A stretch of 64,000 bases of DNA from Actinokineospora bangkokensis (GTDB lineage: Bacteria; Actinomycetota; Actinomycetes; Mycobacteriales; Pseudonocardiaceae). Below, piece after piece: positions 50,836-60,986 of the stretch. The notes under the pieces were generated by a model that was not told where the DNA came from, did no database searches, and saw only the letters and a program-made list of their open reading frames with translations. Each line of letters begins with the position of its first letter. Positions within the stretch are counted from its first letter, which is position 1. Location: contig NZ_MKQR01000026.1 in assembly GCF_001940455.1 (NCBI RefSeq), positions 616,351-680,350 of the forward strand, in the 5' to 3' direction. The position numbers and the translations under genes are program-made.

Positions 50836-51696
50836 ATGGAGTCCACCGTTCGAGGAACCAGACGCGCGCTGCTCGTCGCCGCGACCGCCGCCGCCGCCGT
50901 GCTCGGCCTCGTGGTCACCCCGCAGGCGTTCGCGGGCGAGGCCGGGCCGACCAGCGGGACCACCGCCGTGGACGAGCAGGACACGACCGGCAACCACACC
51001 ATGGGTTCGCAGATCCGCAAGCACGAACCCGCCCAGAAGGACCAGGAGCAGGCCCCGATCTCGGCCGCGGGCGCGGAGGCCTCGGTCGAGGGCATCGACG
51101 TGGCCAGCTACCAGGGCAACGTGGACTGGGCGGGCCAGTGGGGCGCGGGCAAGCGGTTCGCCTACGTCAAGGCGACCGAGGGCACCGGGTACACCAACCC
51201 GTACTTCGCCCAGCAGTACAACGGCTCGTACAACATCGGCATGATCCGCGGCGCCTACCACTTCGCGCTGCCGGGCAGCTCCTCCGGCGCGACGCAGGCG
51301 AACTACTTCGTCGACCACGGCGGCGGCTGGTCCCGCGACGGCAAGACCCTGCCGGGCGTGGCCGACCTGGAGTACAACCCCTACGGCGCCACCTGCTACG
51401 GGCTGTCGCAGGCGTCGATGGCGGCGTGGATCCGCGACTTCGCCAACACCTACCGCTCGCGCACCGGCCGCGACGCGGTGTTCTACACCAGCACGAGCTG
51501 GTGGTCGCAGTGCGTGGGCACCGCGCAGTCCTTCGGCAGCACCAACCCGCTGTGGGTCGCCCGGTACAGCTCCACCGTGGGCACGCTGCCCAGCGGCTGG
51601 GGCTACTACACGTTCTGGCAGTACAGCTCGACGCCGATCGACCAGGACCGCTTCAACGGCGCCATCGACCGGCTCCAGGTCCTCGCGACCGGCTGA
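50836..51696 (+). CDS. Secreted GH25 lysozyme
   Basis: 286 residues. Tat/Sec-like signal peptide (TRRALLVAATAAAAVLGLVVTPQAFA) then a linker and a GH25 muramidase: EGIDVASYQGNVDWAGQWGAGKRFAYVKATEGTGY, GAYHFALP, GVADLEYNPYG, FWQYSSTPIDQDRFNG. Catalytic Asp/Glu positions (GIDVASYQ and VADLE) are present. Hydrolyses peptidoglycan, presumably in growth or sporulation. Confidence 0.93.
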   Translation: MESTVRGTRRALLVAATAAAAVLGLVVTPQAFAGEAGPTSGTTAVDEQDTTGNHTMGSQIRKHEPAQKDQEQAPISAAGAEASVEGIDVASYQGNVDWAGQWGAGKRFAYVKATEGTGYTNPYFAQQYNGSYNIGMIRGAYHFALPGSSSGATQANYFVDHGGGWSRDGKTLPGVADLEYNPYGATCYGLSQASMAAWIRDFANTYRSRTGRDAVFYTSTSWWSQCVGTAQSFGSTNPLWVARYSSTVGTLPSGWGYYTFWQYSSTPIDQDRFNGAIDRLQVLATG

Positions 51697-51743
51697 TCCC
51701 GTCCACCCGGGGGCGGCGGCCCACCGCCGCCCCCGGGCTCGGG

Positions 51744-51749
51744 TACGTT
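51744..51749 (+). promoter_or_regulatory. Leaderless -10 of pentapeptide-repeat gene
   Basis: TACGTT, 8 nt, GTG at 51758. Confidence 0.45.
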
Positions 51750-51757
51750 CCCGGCCC

Positions 51758-52693
51758 GTGAGCCTGGTGTTCCTGATCCCCGGCGGGGTGCTGGCGCTGG
51801 CGGGCGCCGTGCTGGGGCTGGCGGGGCTGCGCCGCCCGGACCGGGGCGCGCGGCGGTGGCTGGCGGTCACGGTGCTGGTCGCGACCGGGCTGATCGGCCT
51901 GGTCACCGGGTGGCTGCTCGCCCAGCCGGGCACCAAGCCGGACGAGGCGCTCAAGACCGGCGGCCTGGCCGGGGGCGCGCTGGTGGCGGTGTACGCGCTG
52001 TGGATCAACGACCGCAAGCGGCGCACCGACGAGCAGCGCCAAGACCTCGAATCGCGGCGCAGCGAGCACGACCGCGAGCGGGTGGCCGACGAGCGGTTCG
52101 CGCGCGCCGTCGAGCTGCTGGGCAACCCCGCCGGGCAGGTGCGGGTCGGCGCGCTGCACGTGCTCGCGGGCGTCGCGCGCAGCAGGCCGCAGGAGTACAC
52201 CCAGACCGTGCTCGACGTCTGCTGCGCCTACCTGCGCTGGCCGTTCGAGCGCCCGGCCGACGGCGCCGAACCCGACCACGGCGAGCTCCAGGTGCGCCTG
52301 ACGGCCCAGCGGGTGATCGCGGACCTGCTGCCGCGCACCAGCGACGAGACGCCGCAAACCCCGCGCTTCGACCTCAACCTCACCGGCGCCGACCTGGAGT
52401 ACTTCGACATCTCGGACCGGGTGGTGGGGGAGCTGACGCTGCGCCACGCCCACCTGCACAACTCCAACTCGCTGCTGCGCGCGCACGTCCACGGCGACGC
52501 CTGGTTCACAGGTGCAACGAGTCACGGGATCCTGCACGCCAACGACGTCGTCTTCGAGCGCAAGGCCTGGTTCAGCGGTTTCACCGCGCACGGCCGCGTC
52601 CGGATGGCCCGCGTGCGCTACCTCGGGGAGACCAAGTTCGACGGATCGGTGTTCCCCGGCGCGGGGGAACGAGGTATGAATTCGTCCGGTTGA
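51758..52693 (+). CDS. Membrane protein with pentapeptide-repeat-like C-terminus
   Basis: 311 residues. Two N-terminal transmembrane helices (LVFLIPGGVLALAGAVLGLAGL and WLAVTVLVATGLIGLVTGWL), then a conserved middle region (FARAVELLGNPAGQVRVGAL, VLDVCCAYLRWPFERP, QVRLTAQRVIADLLPR) and a C-terminal beta-solenoid-like stretch (FDLNLTGADLEYFDISDRVV). Architecture known from many actinomycete pentapeptide-repeat proteins of unknown role. Precedes ESX set C. Confidence 0.8.
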   Translation: MSLVFLIPGGVLALAGAVLGLAGLRRPDRGARRWLAVTVLVATGLIGLVTGWLLAQPGTKPDEALKTGGLAGGALVAVYALWINDRKRRTDEQRQDLESRRSEHDRERVADERFARAVELLGNPAGQVRVGALHVLAGVARSRPQEYTQTVLDVCCAYLRWPFERPADGAEPDHGELQVRLTAQRVIADLLPRTSDETPQTPRFDLNLTGADLEYFDISDRVVGELTLRHAHLHNSNSLLRAHVHGDAWFTGATSHGILHANDVVFERKAWFSGFTAHGRVRMARVRYLGETKFDGSVFPGAGERGMNSSG

Positions 52694-52772
52694 CGAGGAA
52701 CCGGGCGGCCCCGCGCATCGTCGACACCTGTCGAGCGGGGTCCACGCCCTGCCCGGACCCTGGGAGTTGCGG

Positions 52773-53294
52773 ATGGCGTTCTACGGCGACCCGGACGAGC
52801 TCGACCGCCTGGCCGGGCAGATCGAGCAGCGGGCCGAGGAGGTCCGCAAGCACGGCAAGCAGATGGTCGACGCCGCGCAGGCGATGCGGTGGAAGTCCGA
52901 GGCCGCCGACCGCTGCCGGGAGACGGTGGCGGGCGACCGCAAGCGGCTGGACGAGATCGCGGACAAGTTCGACGCCGCCGCGGCCATCCTGCGCAAGCAC
53001 GCGCAGACCGTGCGGGAGATGATCGCCGCGATCAAGCGGATCGGCGAGCAGGTCGTCTCCTGGTTCAACAGCGCCATCGACCGGTTCAACCGGGCCGTGG
53101 AGGGCTTCAAGCAGGCCGTGGCCGACATGGCCAGGGGCGTGGGCAACGCGCTGGGCTTCGGCGGCGAGCAGCCGACCCCGCCCCGGCCGCCGTGGGAGGG
53201 CTGGAAGTACCAGCCGGGCAACCTGCCCCCGTTCGGGGACAAGGAGTGGTTGCAGGTCGGGGACTTCATGCGCGCGCAGGGCGTCGCGTCCTGA
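52773..53294 (+). CDS. Helical ESX-type protein (set C)
   Basis: 173 residues from ATG at 52773 with GGGAG ahead. Reads as a WXG100-like helical pair: DPDELDRLAGQIEQRAEEVRKHG, AMRWKSEAADRCRETVAGD (turn WKS), EIADKFDAAAAILRKHAQTVREMIAAI, plus an extended C-terminal tail with Pro/Trp motifs (RPPWEGWKYQPGNLPPFGDKEWL). Longer than a standard WXG100, like LXG-type or Esx-fused carriers. Overlaps the EspG-like gene (TGATG). Confidence 0.8.
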   Translation: MAFYGDPDELDRLAGQIEQRAEEVRKHGKQMVDAAQAMRWKSEAADRCRETVAGDRKRLDEIADKFDAAAAILRKHAQTVREMIAAIKRIGEQVVSWFNSAIDRFNRAVEGFKQAVADMARGVGNALGFGGEQPTPPRPPWEGWKYQPGNLPPFGDKEWLQVGDFMRAQGVAS

Positions 53295-54130
53295 TGCCCG
53301 CCACCCAGCAGGCCCCCGCGGCGCACCGGCTGGTGCTCACCGCGGCCGAGTACGCGTTCCTGGTCGCCAAGACCGGCCTCGAACTGCCCCCGGACTGGGC
53401 GCCCGCCCCCGACATCGCCACCGGCGCCGAGGCGGGGTCCCTGGTGGCCAAGGGCGCGCTGCGCGGCTCCGGCGACATGGTCAGCGTGCACCCCTCGGTG
53501 GAGATGAACCTCCGCGTGCTGGCCGCGCCGGTGATCATGTTCGACACCACCGCCACCATCGGCGCGCGCGGGTCGCGCAGCCTGCACGCGTTCAACGGCG
53601 TGCTGGGCGCGTCGCTGTTCCTGCTGCCCGACGCGGGCGTGGAGCTGTCGCTGTTCGCCGCGGTGGAGCTGGGCCGCGAGCTGGTGCGCGCGGTGCCGGA
53701 GTGGTCGACGGCGGGCAGCATCGGCTCGCTGCTCGACGACCCCGAGGAGGCCGAACCGCTGGCGGGCACCCTGCCGCTGGCGGCGCTGCACGAGCTGGGC
53801 GTGGCCGAGCTGCTGCGCGACGCCGACCCCGGCGCCACCGACCACGTGCTGCGCGCGCTCGCCCTGCCCGCCGACGAGGAGGCCTTCGCGCTGGAGGTCG
53901 CCCGGCGCACCGACGGCGCGCTGCGCGTGCTGGGCACCGCCCTCATCGGCGGCGCGGCGCGGACGGTGCAGCTGACCTGGCTGCACAGCGACGCGGGCTG
54001 GGTCGGGATCAGCCCGGTGGGCGGTGAGCGGCGGCTCGTGCGGCTCGACCCGGTCGACCGCGACGACCTCGGGGTCTGGCTGGCCCCCTACATCAGCGAA
54101 GCGGTCGAGCAGGGGGAGCAGGGGCGATGA
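53294..54130 (+). CDS. EspG-like ESX secretion-associated protein (set C)
   Basis: 278 residues. Starts MPATQQAPAAHRLVLTAAEYAFLVAKTGL and ends GWVGISPVGGERRLVRLDPVDRDDLGVWLAPY, with EspG-type core strands FLLPDAGVELSLFAAVELG between. More divergent than the other two EspG proteins in the window. Sits between the helical protein and the hydrolase, so it is probably the chaperone of one of them. Confidence 0.75.
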   Translation: MPATQQAPAAHRLVLTAAEYAFLVAKTGLELPPDWAPAPDIATGAEAGSLVAKGALRGSGDMVSVHPSVEMNLRVLAAPVIMFDTTATIGARGSRSLHAFNGVLGASLFLLPDAGVELSLFAAVELGRELVRAVPEWSTAGSIGSLLDDPEEAEPLAGTLPLAALHELGVAELLRDADPGATDHVLRALALPADEEAFALEVARRTDGALRVLGTALIGGAARTVQLTWLHSDAGWVGISPVGGERRLVRLDPVDRDDLGVWLAPYISEAVEQGEQGR

Positions 54131-55509
54131 CCGGACCGGGCGTGACCAACATCGACATCACCGGCGGCGCGGGCGGCACCGCGGCCACCTACAGCGACCT
54201 GGCCTCGATGGGCAAGCTCACCGACGAGGTCGCCGGGCAGACCCTGGGCATCGCGGTGACCGGGCACAAGTACCTGGCCGACCCGGACGTCCTCGCCTCC
54301 GGCATCCTCGACCCGGTGGGCCTGGCCCGGTTCGAGGGGGCGATGCTCGGCGCGCTCGACGGGCCGCAAGGCCTGACCGCCACCAGCGCGGGCATCGGGC
54401 TGCGCGGGCTGACCCTGCAGGCCACCAACTCCGCCTACCAGCTCACCGACGACCTCAGCGCCAAGGCGCTGGAGGCGAGCCGCTGGCTGGTGGGCGCGGG
54501 CCTGGTCGCGGCGGGCCCGGGGGCGGCGCTGGGCGCGGCGGGCGGGTCGGCGGCGATCATCGCCGCGGACGTCTACCTCAACTACGACGGCAACTGGGAG
54601 AAGTGGCTCGTCGAGCACCCCGGGGCGATCGACACCGTGCTCGGCACGACCCCGGGCGCGCTGAGCGCGCTGGGCTTCCCCAGCAGCCTGGCGTCGGTGA
54701 CCGACCTGGTGTCGCGGGCCTACCCCGACGGCGAGCCGAAGCTGATCGACCAGGGCACCGACCTCAACGGGCGCACCACCGCGGCGCCGCAGAACCTCGG
54801 CGACCTCATCGACGCCCTGGACTACCGCAACAACGAGAACTCCGCGACCCCCGGCCAGGGCTCCAACCTCGACGTGCGCGCGGTCAAGGACGCCAACGGC
54901 ACCATCACCGGCTACATCGTCGACATCCCCGGCACGAAGGTGTGGAACCTGCCGGGCCAGGACGGCGGCAACGCCAACGACTTCGGCACCAACATCGACG
55001 CCATGGCCGGCAACGAGACGGTGCTGCAGAAGGGCATCGAGCAGGCGCTGCGCGACGCCCGGGTGCCCGCCGACGCGCCGGTGATGCTGGTCGGCCACTC
55101 CCAGGGCGGGATCGTGGCCGCCCGCGCGGCCACCGACTTCGTCAACAACGGCACCTACAACGTCACGCACGTGGTGACCGCGGGCTCCCCGATCGGCAAC
55201 ATCCCCATCCCCGGGAACGTGCAGGTGCTGTCCCTGGAGAACAGCGGCGACATCGTGCCCCACCTCGACGCCCGCGACAACCCGACCCCGCCCAACCACA
55301 CCACGGTCACCTTCGACAACCAGACCGGTACCGTGGGCGGCAACCACGCCATCAGCGGCCCCGGCGGCGCGGACGCCAACTACGAGGCCGCGGCCCGGCA
55401 GCTCGACAGCGGCGACGACCGGTCCATCCGGGCCTACGTCGACAGCCTGGGCAACTTCATCGGGGGGTCGTCCGTGGACAGCCACCAGTACAAGATCGAG
55501 CGCCAGTAG
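54127..55509 (+). CDS. Alpha/beta-hydrolase-like protein, putative ESX-exported lipase
   Basis: 460 residues. N-terminal about 200 residues helical, including hydrophobic Gly/Ala segments ([20 protein letters not shown]), like polymorphic-toxin or ESX leader domains. The C-terminal half has a lipase core: nucleophile elbow GHSQGG (Ser325), Asp375 in [10 protein letters not shown], His407 in GGNHAISG, in correct order for a Ser-Asp-His triad. Translationally overlapped with the EspG-like gene. Likely exported via ESX; substrate unknown. Confidence 0.75.
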   Translation: MTGPGVTNIDITGGAGGTAATYSDLASMGKLTDEVAGQTLGIAVTGHKYLADPDVLASGILDPVGLARFEGAMLGALDGPQGLTATSAGIGLRGLTLQATNSAYQLTDDLSAKALEASRWLVGAGLVAAGPGAALGAAGGSAAIIAADVYLNYDGNWEKWLVEHPGAIDTVLGTTPGALSALGFPSSLASVTDLVSRAYPDGEPKLIDQGTDLNGRTTAAPQNLGDLIDALDYRNNENSATPGQGSNLDVRAVKDANGTITGYIVDIPGTKVWNLPGQDGGNANDFGTNIDAMAGNETVLQKGIEQALRDARVPADAPVMLVGHSQGGIVAARAATDFVNNGTYNVTHVVTAGSPIGNIPIPGNVQVLSLENSGDIVPHLDARDNPTPPNHTTVTFDNQTGTVGGNHAISGPGGADANYEAAARQLDSGDDRSIRAYVDSLGNFIGGSSVDSHQYKIERQ

Positions 55510-56348
55510 TGCGCAAGCGCGCGGCGTCGGTGCTCGCGGGCCTGCTGCTGGCGGCGGGCTGCGCCGAGGCGAAGCAGGTGGAGCCCCCGGCGGACTTCAC
55601 CGACGCCGTGCGCGCGCTGCTCGACGGGGCCACCTTCGGCGCCCGCACCTGCGGGGTGGTGTTCGACCGGGACCCGGACGCGAACGTCTACGCCTGGGCC
55701 GACGCCACCGTCCCCGCCGCCTCCCTCGACGCGCTGCGCGCCAAGGCCATCTCCGCCGGGTGGCAGCCGGTGCGCACCGACCGGTACGCCCTCGCCCTCA
55801 GCGGCCGGGACAGCAGGCGGCTCGCGGCGACGGTCCAGGGCGACCGGGCCGAGGTCAGGGTGGAGTCCGTGCGGTGCAGCGCGGTGCCCACCGACAAGCT
55901 CCCCGACGAGGCCTTCCACGAGATCGAGCTGACCGGCGCGCAGCGCGCCGCGCTCGACCCGGTGTTCCCCGCCACCCTCGCGCTGGCCCGCGGGTTCGGC
56001 GCGGCGGCCGGGGCGCAGCTGGACCCGGCGGTGTTCCCCGCGGCGGCCGCGCAGCCGCCCGCGTCGTGGCTGGCGCTGTGCCAGGACGGCCCCGCGTTCG
56101 GGGTGCGGCTGACCGCGTCGGTGAGCCAGGAGCTGCCCGCGTCCACCGACGTCGAGGCCGTGCACGCCGCGCTCGCCGCCACCCCCGGCGCGGGCTGGTC
56201 GGTGGACCCGCAGCTCACCGGGCAGCGGTCGTGGGTGACCGCCACCCGCGACCGGGTGAAGGTGTCGACCTTCCTCGACAAGCGGGCCGGGCACCCGGTC
56301 GAGTTCGAGCTGCGGGTCGAGGCGCCGGGGTGCCTGCCCCCCGCGTAA
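55509..56348 (+). CDS. Lipoprotein of ESX set C
   Basis: 279 residues. Lipobox LLLAAGC; mature part has three to four Cys and repeats a segment pattern ([57 protein letters not shown]), suggesting two similar subdomains. GTG overlaps the hydrolase stop by one base, so it is the last gene of the set. May be a partner or immunity-like protein for the hydrolase, but no homology supports this. Confidence 0.7.
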   Translation: MRKRAASVLAGLLLAAGCAEAKQVEPPADFTDAVRALLDGATFGARTCGVVFDRDPDANVYAWADATVPAASLDALRAKAISAGWQPVRTDRYALALSGRDSRRLAATVQGDRAEVRVESVRCSAVPTDKLPDEAFHEIELTGAQRAALDPVFPATLALARGFGAAAGAQLDPAVFPAAAAQPPASWLALCQDGPAFGVRLTASVSQELPASTDVEAVHAALAATPGAGWSVDPQLTGQRSWVTATRDRVKVSTFLDKRAGHPVEFELRVEAPGCLPPA

Positions 56349-56351
56349 GCT
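56346..56351 (+). promoter_or_regulatory. Leaderless -10 of purC
   Basis: TAAGCT, 8 nt, GTG at 56360; no ribosome site. Confidence 0.5.
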
Positions 56352-56359
56352 GCGCGAAC

Positions 56360-57241
<882 letters not shown>

Positions 57242-57340
57242 CCCGTTCGGCGGCCACCCGCTCGTGAGTTGGTGGAACCGCACCCTGCGGTCACCGTCCG
57301 CGCTACCTCGACGACACCCCGGTCCGGTGTCCTGGTACCC

Positions 57341-58078
57341 GTGACGGCACGACTGGTGGTCTCGCTCTCCGGTGTCGACCCCCGGAACCTGGAGCGCTGC
57401 GCGGACCTCGCCGACGACCTCGGCTCCCGCTCGGTGCCCCTCACGCTGCTGGTCGCCCCGCGCCTCGCGGGTGCGGCGACCGCCGACTGGGTCCGCGCCC
57501 GCCGCGCCGCGGGCGACCCGGTCCTCATGCACGGCTCCGACCACGTCCCCAACCCGCTCGCCCTGCGCCTGGGCAGGCGGGCGGAGTTCGCCGCCCTCAC
57601 CGCGCACGAGGCCGGGCTGCGGCTGACCGCCGCCTCCGCCGCCATGGACCGGGCCGGGCTGGTCGCCGACGGCTTCGCCGGGCACCGGTGGCTGGTGTCG
57701 GCGGGCAGCCGGGCGGCGCTCGCCGCGCGCGGCTTCCGGCTCTGCGCCGACCAGCTCGGGGTGGACGACCTGCACACCGGGGTGCGGCACCGGGCCAGGG
57801 TGGTGGGCCTGCGGGGGCGCGAGCGCACCGAGGCGCTGCGCTGCTTCGCGCTGGTGCTGGCGGCGGCCCGGGTCACGCGGCGCGGGGGGACGCTGCGGTT
57901 GGCGGTGGACGCCGCGGAGCTGGAGCGGGCCGGGCAGCGGGCGGCCGTGGTGGACGCGGTGGACGCGGCGCTGGACGGCGGGGCGGTGGGGGTGACGTAC
58001 CTGGGGTTGGTGGGTGCGTCGGTGCCCGCGCCGCGGGCGCGGGTGGTGTCGGCGCTGCCGGATCGCGTTCGCGGGTGA
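57341..58078 (+). CDS. DUF2334 polysaccharide deacetylase-like protein
   Basis: 245 residues. Metal-site motifs HGSDHV (residues about 67) and an early VSLSGVDPR replaces the usual first Asp motif; the later His pair is less clear. DUF2334 belongs to the CE4-like superfamily, but catalytic competence is unclear. Cytosolic by appearance. GTG at 57341 preferred over ATG/GTG at 57269. Confidence 0.75.
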   Translation: MTARLVVSLSGVDPRNLERCADLADDLGSRSVPLTLLVAPRLAGAATADWVRARRAAGDPVLMHGSDHVPNPLALRLGRRAEFAALTAHEAGLRLTAASAAMDRAGLVADGFAGHRWLVSAGSRAALAARGFRLCADQLGVDDLHTGVRHRARVVGLRGRERTEALRCFALVLAAARVTRRGGTLRLAVDAAELERAGQRAAVVDAVDAALDGGAVGVTYLGLVGASVPAPRARVVSALPDRVRG

Positions 58079-58167
58079 CGTTGCGGGGGGGCTTGGGCGG
58101 CTTGGGTGGGTGGCCCGGTTGGGGGGTCCGCTCGGCTTCGGCGGGGGTTCGGGGGCTTGGGTGGTGG

Positions 58168-58314
58168 GCCCGGTTGGGTGGATCCGCTCGGTCGGGGGCC
58201 CTACGGCGATCATGTGCTGCGGGCGGGGAAAAGGCGGGCTGAAAGGACGCCCGCCCGTCCCGTTGGGTAGCACATGATCGCCTCCCCCGACCAAGCGAAT
58301 CCACCCAACCGGGC
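58168..58314 (-). other. Long inverted repeat, about 46-bp stem
   Basis: Left arm 58168-58218 and right arm 58269-58314 pair with two base differences (both G-U on the minus-strand RNA) and one 5-nt bulge (CCTAC-type) in the left arm. The innermost GGCGATCATGTGCT / AGCACATGATCGCC is perfect. The 50-nt apex contains another hairpin GGCGGGC / GCCCGCC (58233-58255). Lies between convergent genes. Confidence 0.65.
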
Positions 58315-58380
58315 AGAACCCGGTGCCCGGGCTCGGCTTCGTGGGGTGGTCGCCTTCAATCAGCGGTGGTGGTGGAAATG

Positions 58381-58413
58381 CCGATCCCCGAGCACTGGGT
58401 GCTCGGGGATCGG
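58381..58413 (-). terminator. Terminator of the subtilase gene
   Basis: Perfect 15-bp stem CCGATCCCCGAGCAC / GTGCTCGGGGATCGG with loop TGG, 20 bp past the stop. Confidence 0.85.
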
Positions 58414-58433
58414 GGGACTCGCTGGGGGGTGGG

Positions 58434-60173
58434 TCAGAAGGTGAGGGTCCAGGAGTCGATGTAGCCGGTGTCGGAGCGGAAGGCGTCTCGGGCTCGGAGC
58501 TTCCAGGTGCCGGTGGCGGGTTTGGTGGAGGCGTTGACGGTGTAGGTGGTGGAGAGGTTGGGGGTGCTGTCGCCGCTGTTGGCGGACTTGAGGGGGAAGG
58601 CGGTGCCGTCGGGGGCGAGGAGGTCGAGGACGAGGTCGCCGCGGTAGGTGTGGACGATGGTGACGGCGACCTTGAGGGTGGCGGGGGCGTTGCCGGTGAG
58701 GCCGGTGGTGGTGATGGGGCTGGTGACGGCGGCGCCCGCGTCGGGGATGGGGACGTCGGTGGGGTTGGTGAAGGAGGGGCCGGGGGTGGTGGGGGTGCTC
58801 ACGGCCTCCTTGGCGTCCACGCGGCCCTCGCCGAAGAAGTTGTTCTTGGCCGTGGTGCCGGTGCAGCGGGTGTCGGTGCAGGGCAGGTCGTCGGCCTGGG
58901 ACTGGAGGCGGGCGCGCAGCTGGGCGGGGGTGGCCGCCGGGTCGACGCTGGCCAGCAGGGCGGCGACGCCCGCGACGTGCGGGGAGGCCATGGAGGTGCC
59001 GGACAGCGAGCCGTAGCGGCCGCCGGGCAGGGTCGAGTAGACCGCGTCGCCGGGGGCGGCGACGACGACCTTGTCGGTGCCGTAGTTGGAGAACGACGAC
59101 TTGGTGTTGCTGGAGGTGATCGAGGAGACCGGCAGCACCGCGGGCAGCTCGTTCGGCACCGCCAGGCACGAGGTGGTGATCGTGCGGGTGACCGGGGTGG
59201 AGTCGTCCGGGCTGGTGGTGTCGGTGGTCTTGTTGGCCAGGTTGTAGTTCTCGTTGCCCGCCGCGGCCACGTTCAGCACGCCCTTGCCCTCGGCGTAGGC
59301 GGTGGCCCGCTTGACGCCCTCCAGGATCGCGGCCTGGTCGAGGTCGGTCGGGCAGTTGAACAGCCACGGGTCGGTGTAGTAGCTGTTGTTCGTCACCTTC
59401 ATGCCCTGGTCGGCGGAGAAGACGAACGCGCAGATGGTGTTCTCCGGGTAGAACAGCTGCGTGTCCCGCTCCGCCACGCGCACCGAGGCGATCTTGACCG
59501 TGGGCGCCACGCCCACCATGCCCTTGCCGTTGCGCGCGGCCGCGATCGTGCCCGCCACGTGCGTGCCGTGCTCGCCCACCGGCCGCCACGCGCCCGGGCG
59601 GGTGTCGAGCTTGCCGTAGGCGCAGGAGGCCGAGCGGGCGGCGTCGAAGTTCGCCTTGAGGTCGTAGTGCTGGTCGTCGACCCCGGTGTCGAGCACCCCG
59701 ACGGTGATCGACGGCGAACCGGTGTTGACCGACCACGCCTGGTCGGCGCCGATCTGGGCCATGTCCGCGCGGGTGGTCTCGGTGGCGGTCGGGGTCACCT
59801 GGGTGGGGCTCGCCGGGATCGGCGGGTTGGCCGCGTCCGCCGGCACGTCCACGGTGCGGGTCGCCCCGACCTGCTGGATGCCGGACACCGCCCGCACCCG
59901 GGCTGCGAAGTCGGCCGCCGACGAGTGCGCCACGACCACGCCGATGGCGCCGTAGGTGGCGTAGACCGCGCCGCCGTTGGCCGTCACCGCCGACTCGGCG
60001 GCCGCGGTGCTGCCCGGGGCGGTGATGACCAGGTACGAGCGCAGGCCCGCGGCGGCGGCCGAAGCCGCCGCCGGGGTGGCGACCGCGGGGACCGCGGTCG
60101 TGGTGAGCAGGCCGACTCCCACCGCGAGCGCGGTGGCCGCGCGGCGGAGCCGGGGGTGGGAACGCAGGGGCAC
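58434..60173 (-). CDS. Secreted S8 subtilase with C-terminal P-domain
   Basis: 579 residues. Signal peptide (RRAATALAVGVGLLTTTAVPAVA), pro-region, then catalytic domain with Asp162 (VLDTGVDD), His202 (EHGTHVAGT) and Ser394 (SGTSMASPHVAG), oxyanion Asn in AAGNENYN. The last about 100 residues (TIVHTYRGDLVLDLLAPDGT ... TGYIDSWTLTF) form a proprotein-convertase P-domain, which stabilises such proteases. GTG with GGAGGACAGC. Confidence 0.95.
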   Translation of the reverse strand: MPLRSHPRLRRAATALAVGVGLLTTTAVPAVATPAAASAAAAGLRSYLVITAPGSTAAAESAVTANGGAVYATYGAIGVVVAHSSAADFAARVRAVSGIQQVGATRTVDVPADAANPPIPASPTQVTPTATETTRADMAQIGADQAWSVNTGSPSITVGVLDTGVDDQHYDLKANFDAARSASCAYGKLDTRPGAWRPVGEHGTHVAGTIAAARNGKGMVGVAPTVKIASVRVAERDTQLFYPENTICAFVFSADQGMKVTNNSYYTDPWLFNCPTDLDQAAILEGVKRATAYAEGKGVLNVAAAGNENYNLANKTTDTTSPDDSTPVTRTITTSCLAVPNELPAVLPVSSITSSNTKSSFSNYGTDKVVVAAPGDAVYSTLPGGRYGSLSGTSMASPHVAGVAALLASVDPAATPAQLRARLQSQADDLPCTDTRCTGTTAKNNFFGEGRVDAKEAVSTPTTPGPSFTNPTDVPIPDAGAAVTSPITTTGLTGNAPATLKVAVTIVHTYRGDLVLDLLAPDGTAFPLKSANSGDSTPNLSTTYTVNASTKPATGTWKLRARDAFRSDTGYIDSWTLTF

Positions 60174-60295
60174 GCTGTCCTCCGGACGGTTCGGGGGGCA
60201 GGGGTGCCCCGGTCGTCACCACCATCAGACGGCACGGGGGCCCGCACGGGACGCGTGACGGCCCGGTTGACCGGCAAATACGCCCAGCCGGAGGA

Positions 60296-60937
60296 TCAGA
60301 GCTCGGTGGTGTCGCGCTGCGTCAGCACCTTGACCTCGGCCCCCGCAGGCGCCAGCTCGGCGAAGCGGGCGTAGGACATGCCGATGCCCGCCGCGCTGAG
60401 CGTGCACTCGTGCACCGGCACCGCGACCCGGGGCGCCACCGCGCGCAGGAACTCCACCGCGTCACCGAGCCGCAGCCAGGGCGCGCCGGTGGGCAGCGCG
60501 AGCACGTCCACGTCCTGCTCGGGCACGAAGAAGGCGTCCCCGGGGTGGTAGAACGCGCCGCCGTCGACGACGAACCCCACGTTGGGCGGCACCGGCAGCT
60601 CGGGGTGGATCTCGGCGTGCTGGCCGTTGACCGCGGCCAGCTTGACCCCCGCGACCTCCAGCGACTCGCCCGGGTGCGCCGCGCGGGCGCTCAACCCGGC
60701 CGCGGCGACCTCCTGGGCGCTGAACGGGTCGGTGACCAGCTCGGCGTGCGGGTTGTCCCGCAGCAGCTGGGCGAGCCTGCCGGTGTCGAGGTGGTCGGGG
60801 TGGGCGTGGGTGACCAGCACGGCGTCCAGGTCGCGCAGGTCCTCGAACCCGTGGGAGAAGGCGCCGGGGTCGAACAGCAGCCGGGCGGAATCGGTCTCGA
60901 TGAGCACGCACGCGTGCCCGAAGTGGGTGGCCCTCAC
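60296..60937 (-). CDS. Metallo-beta-lactamase-fold hydrolase
   Basis: 213 residues. HxHxDH as THAHPDHLD, plus FDPGAFSHGF, GQHAEIHPELP, HPGDAFFVPE; belongs to the UPF0173-like small-MBL branch (L-ascorbate-6-phosphate lactonase relatives). Substrate unknown. GTG at 60937 supported by a leaderless -10. Confidence 0.9.
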   Translation of the reverse strand: MRATHFGHACVLIETDSARLLFDPGAFSHGFEDLRDLDAVLVTHAHPDHLDTGRLAQLLRDNPHAELVTDPFSAQEVAAAGLSARAAHPGESLEVAGVKLAAVNGQHAEIHPELPVPPNVGFVVDGGAFYHPGDAFFVPEQDVDVLALPTGAPWLRLGDAVEFLRAVAPRVAVPVHECTLSAAGIGMSYARFAELAPAGAEVKVLTQRDTTEL

Positions 60938-60944
60938 CCGGCCA

Positions 60945-60950
60945 AGGGTA
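60945..60950 (-). promoter_or_regulatory. Leaderless -10 of MBL hydrolase
   Basis: Minus strand TACCCT, 7 nt, GTG at 60937. Confidence 0.55.
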
Positions 60951-60974
60951 TCGCCACCAGCGGCTGGGCGTGGG

Positions 60975-60980
60975 TAGCGT
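60975..60980 (+). promoter_or_regulatory. Leaderless -10 of aldehyde dehydrogenase
   Basis: TAGCGT, 6 nt, ATG at 60987. It faces the MBL -10 just 25 bp away, so the two promoters share a compact divergent region. Confidence 0.6.
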
Positions 60981-60986
60981 GGGGCC

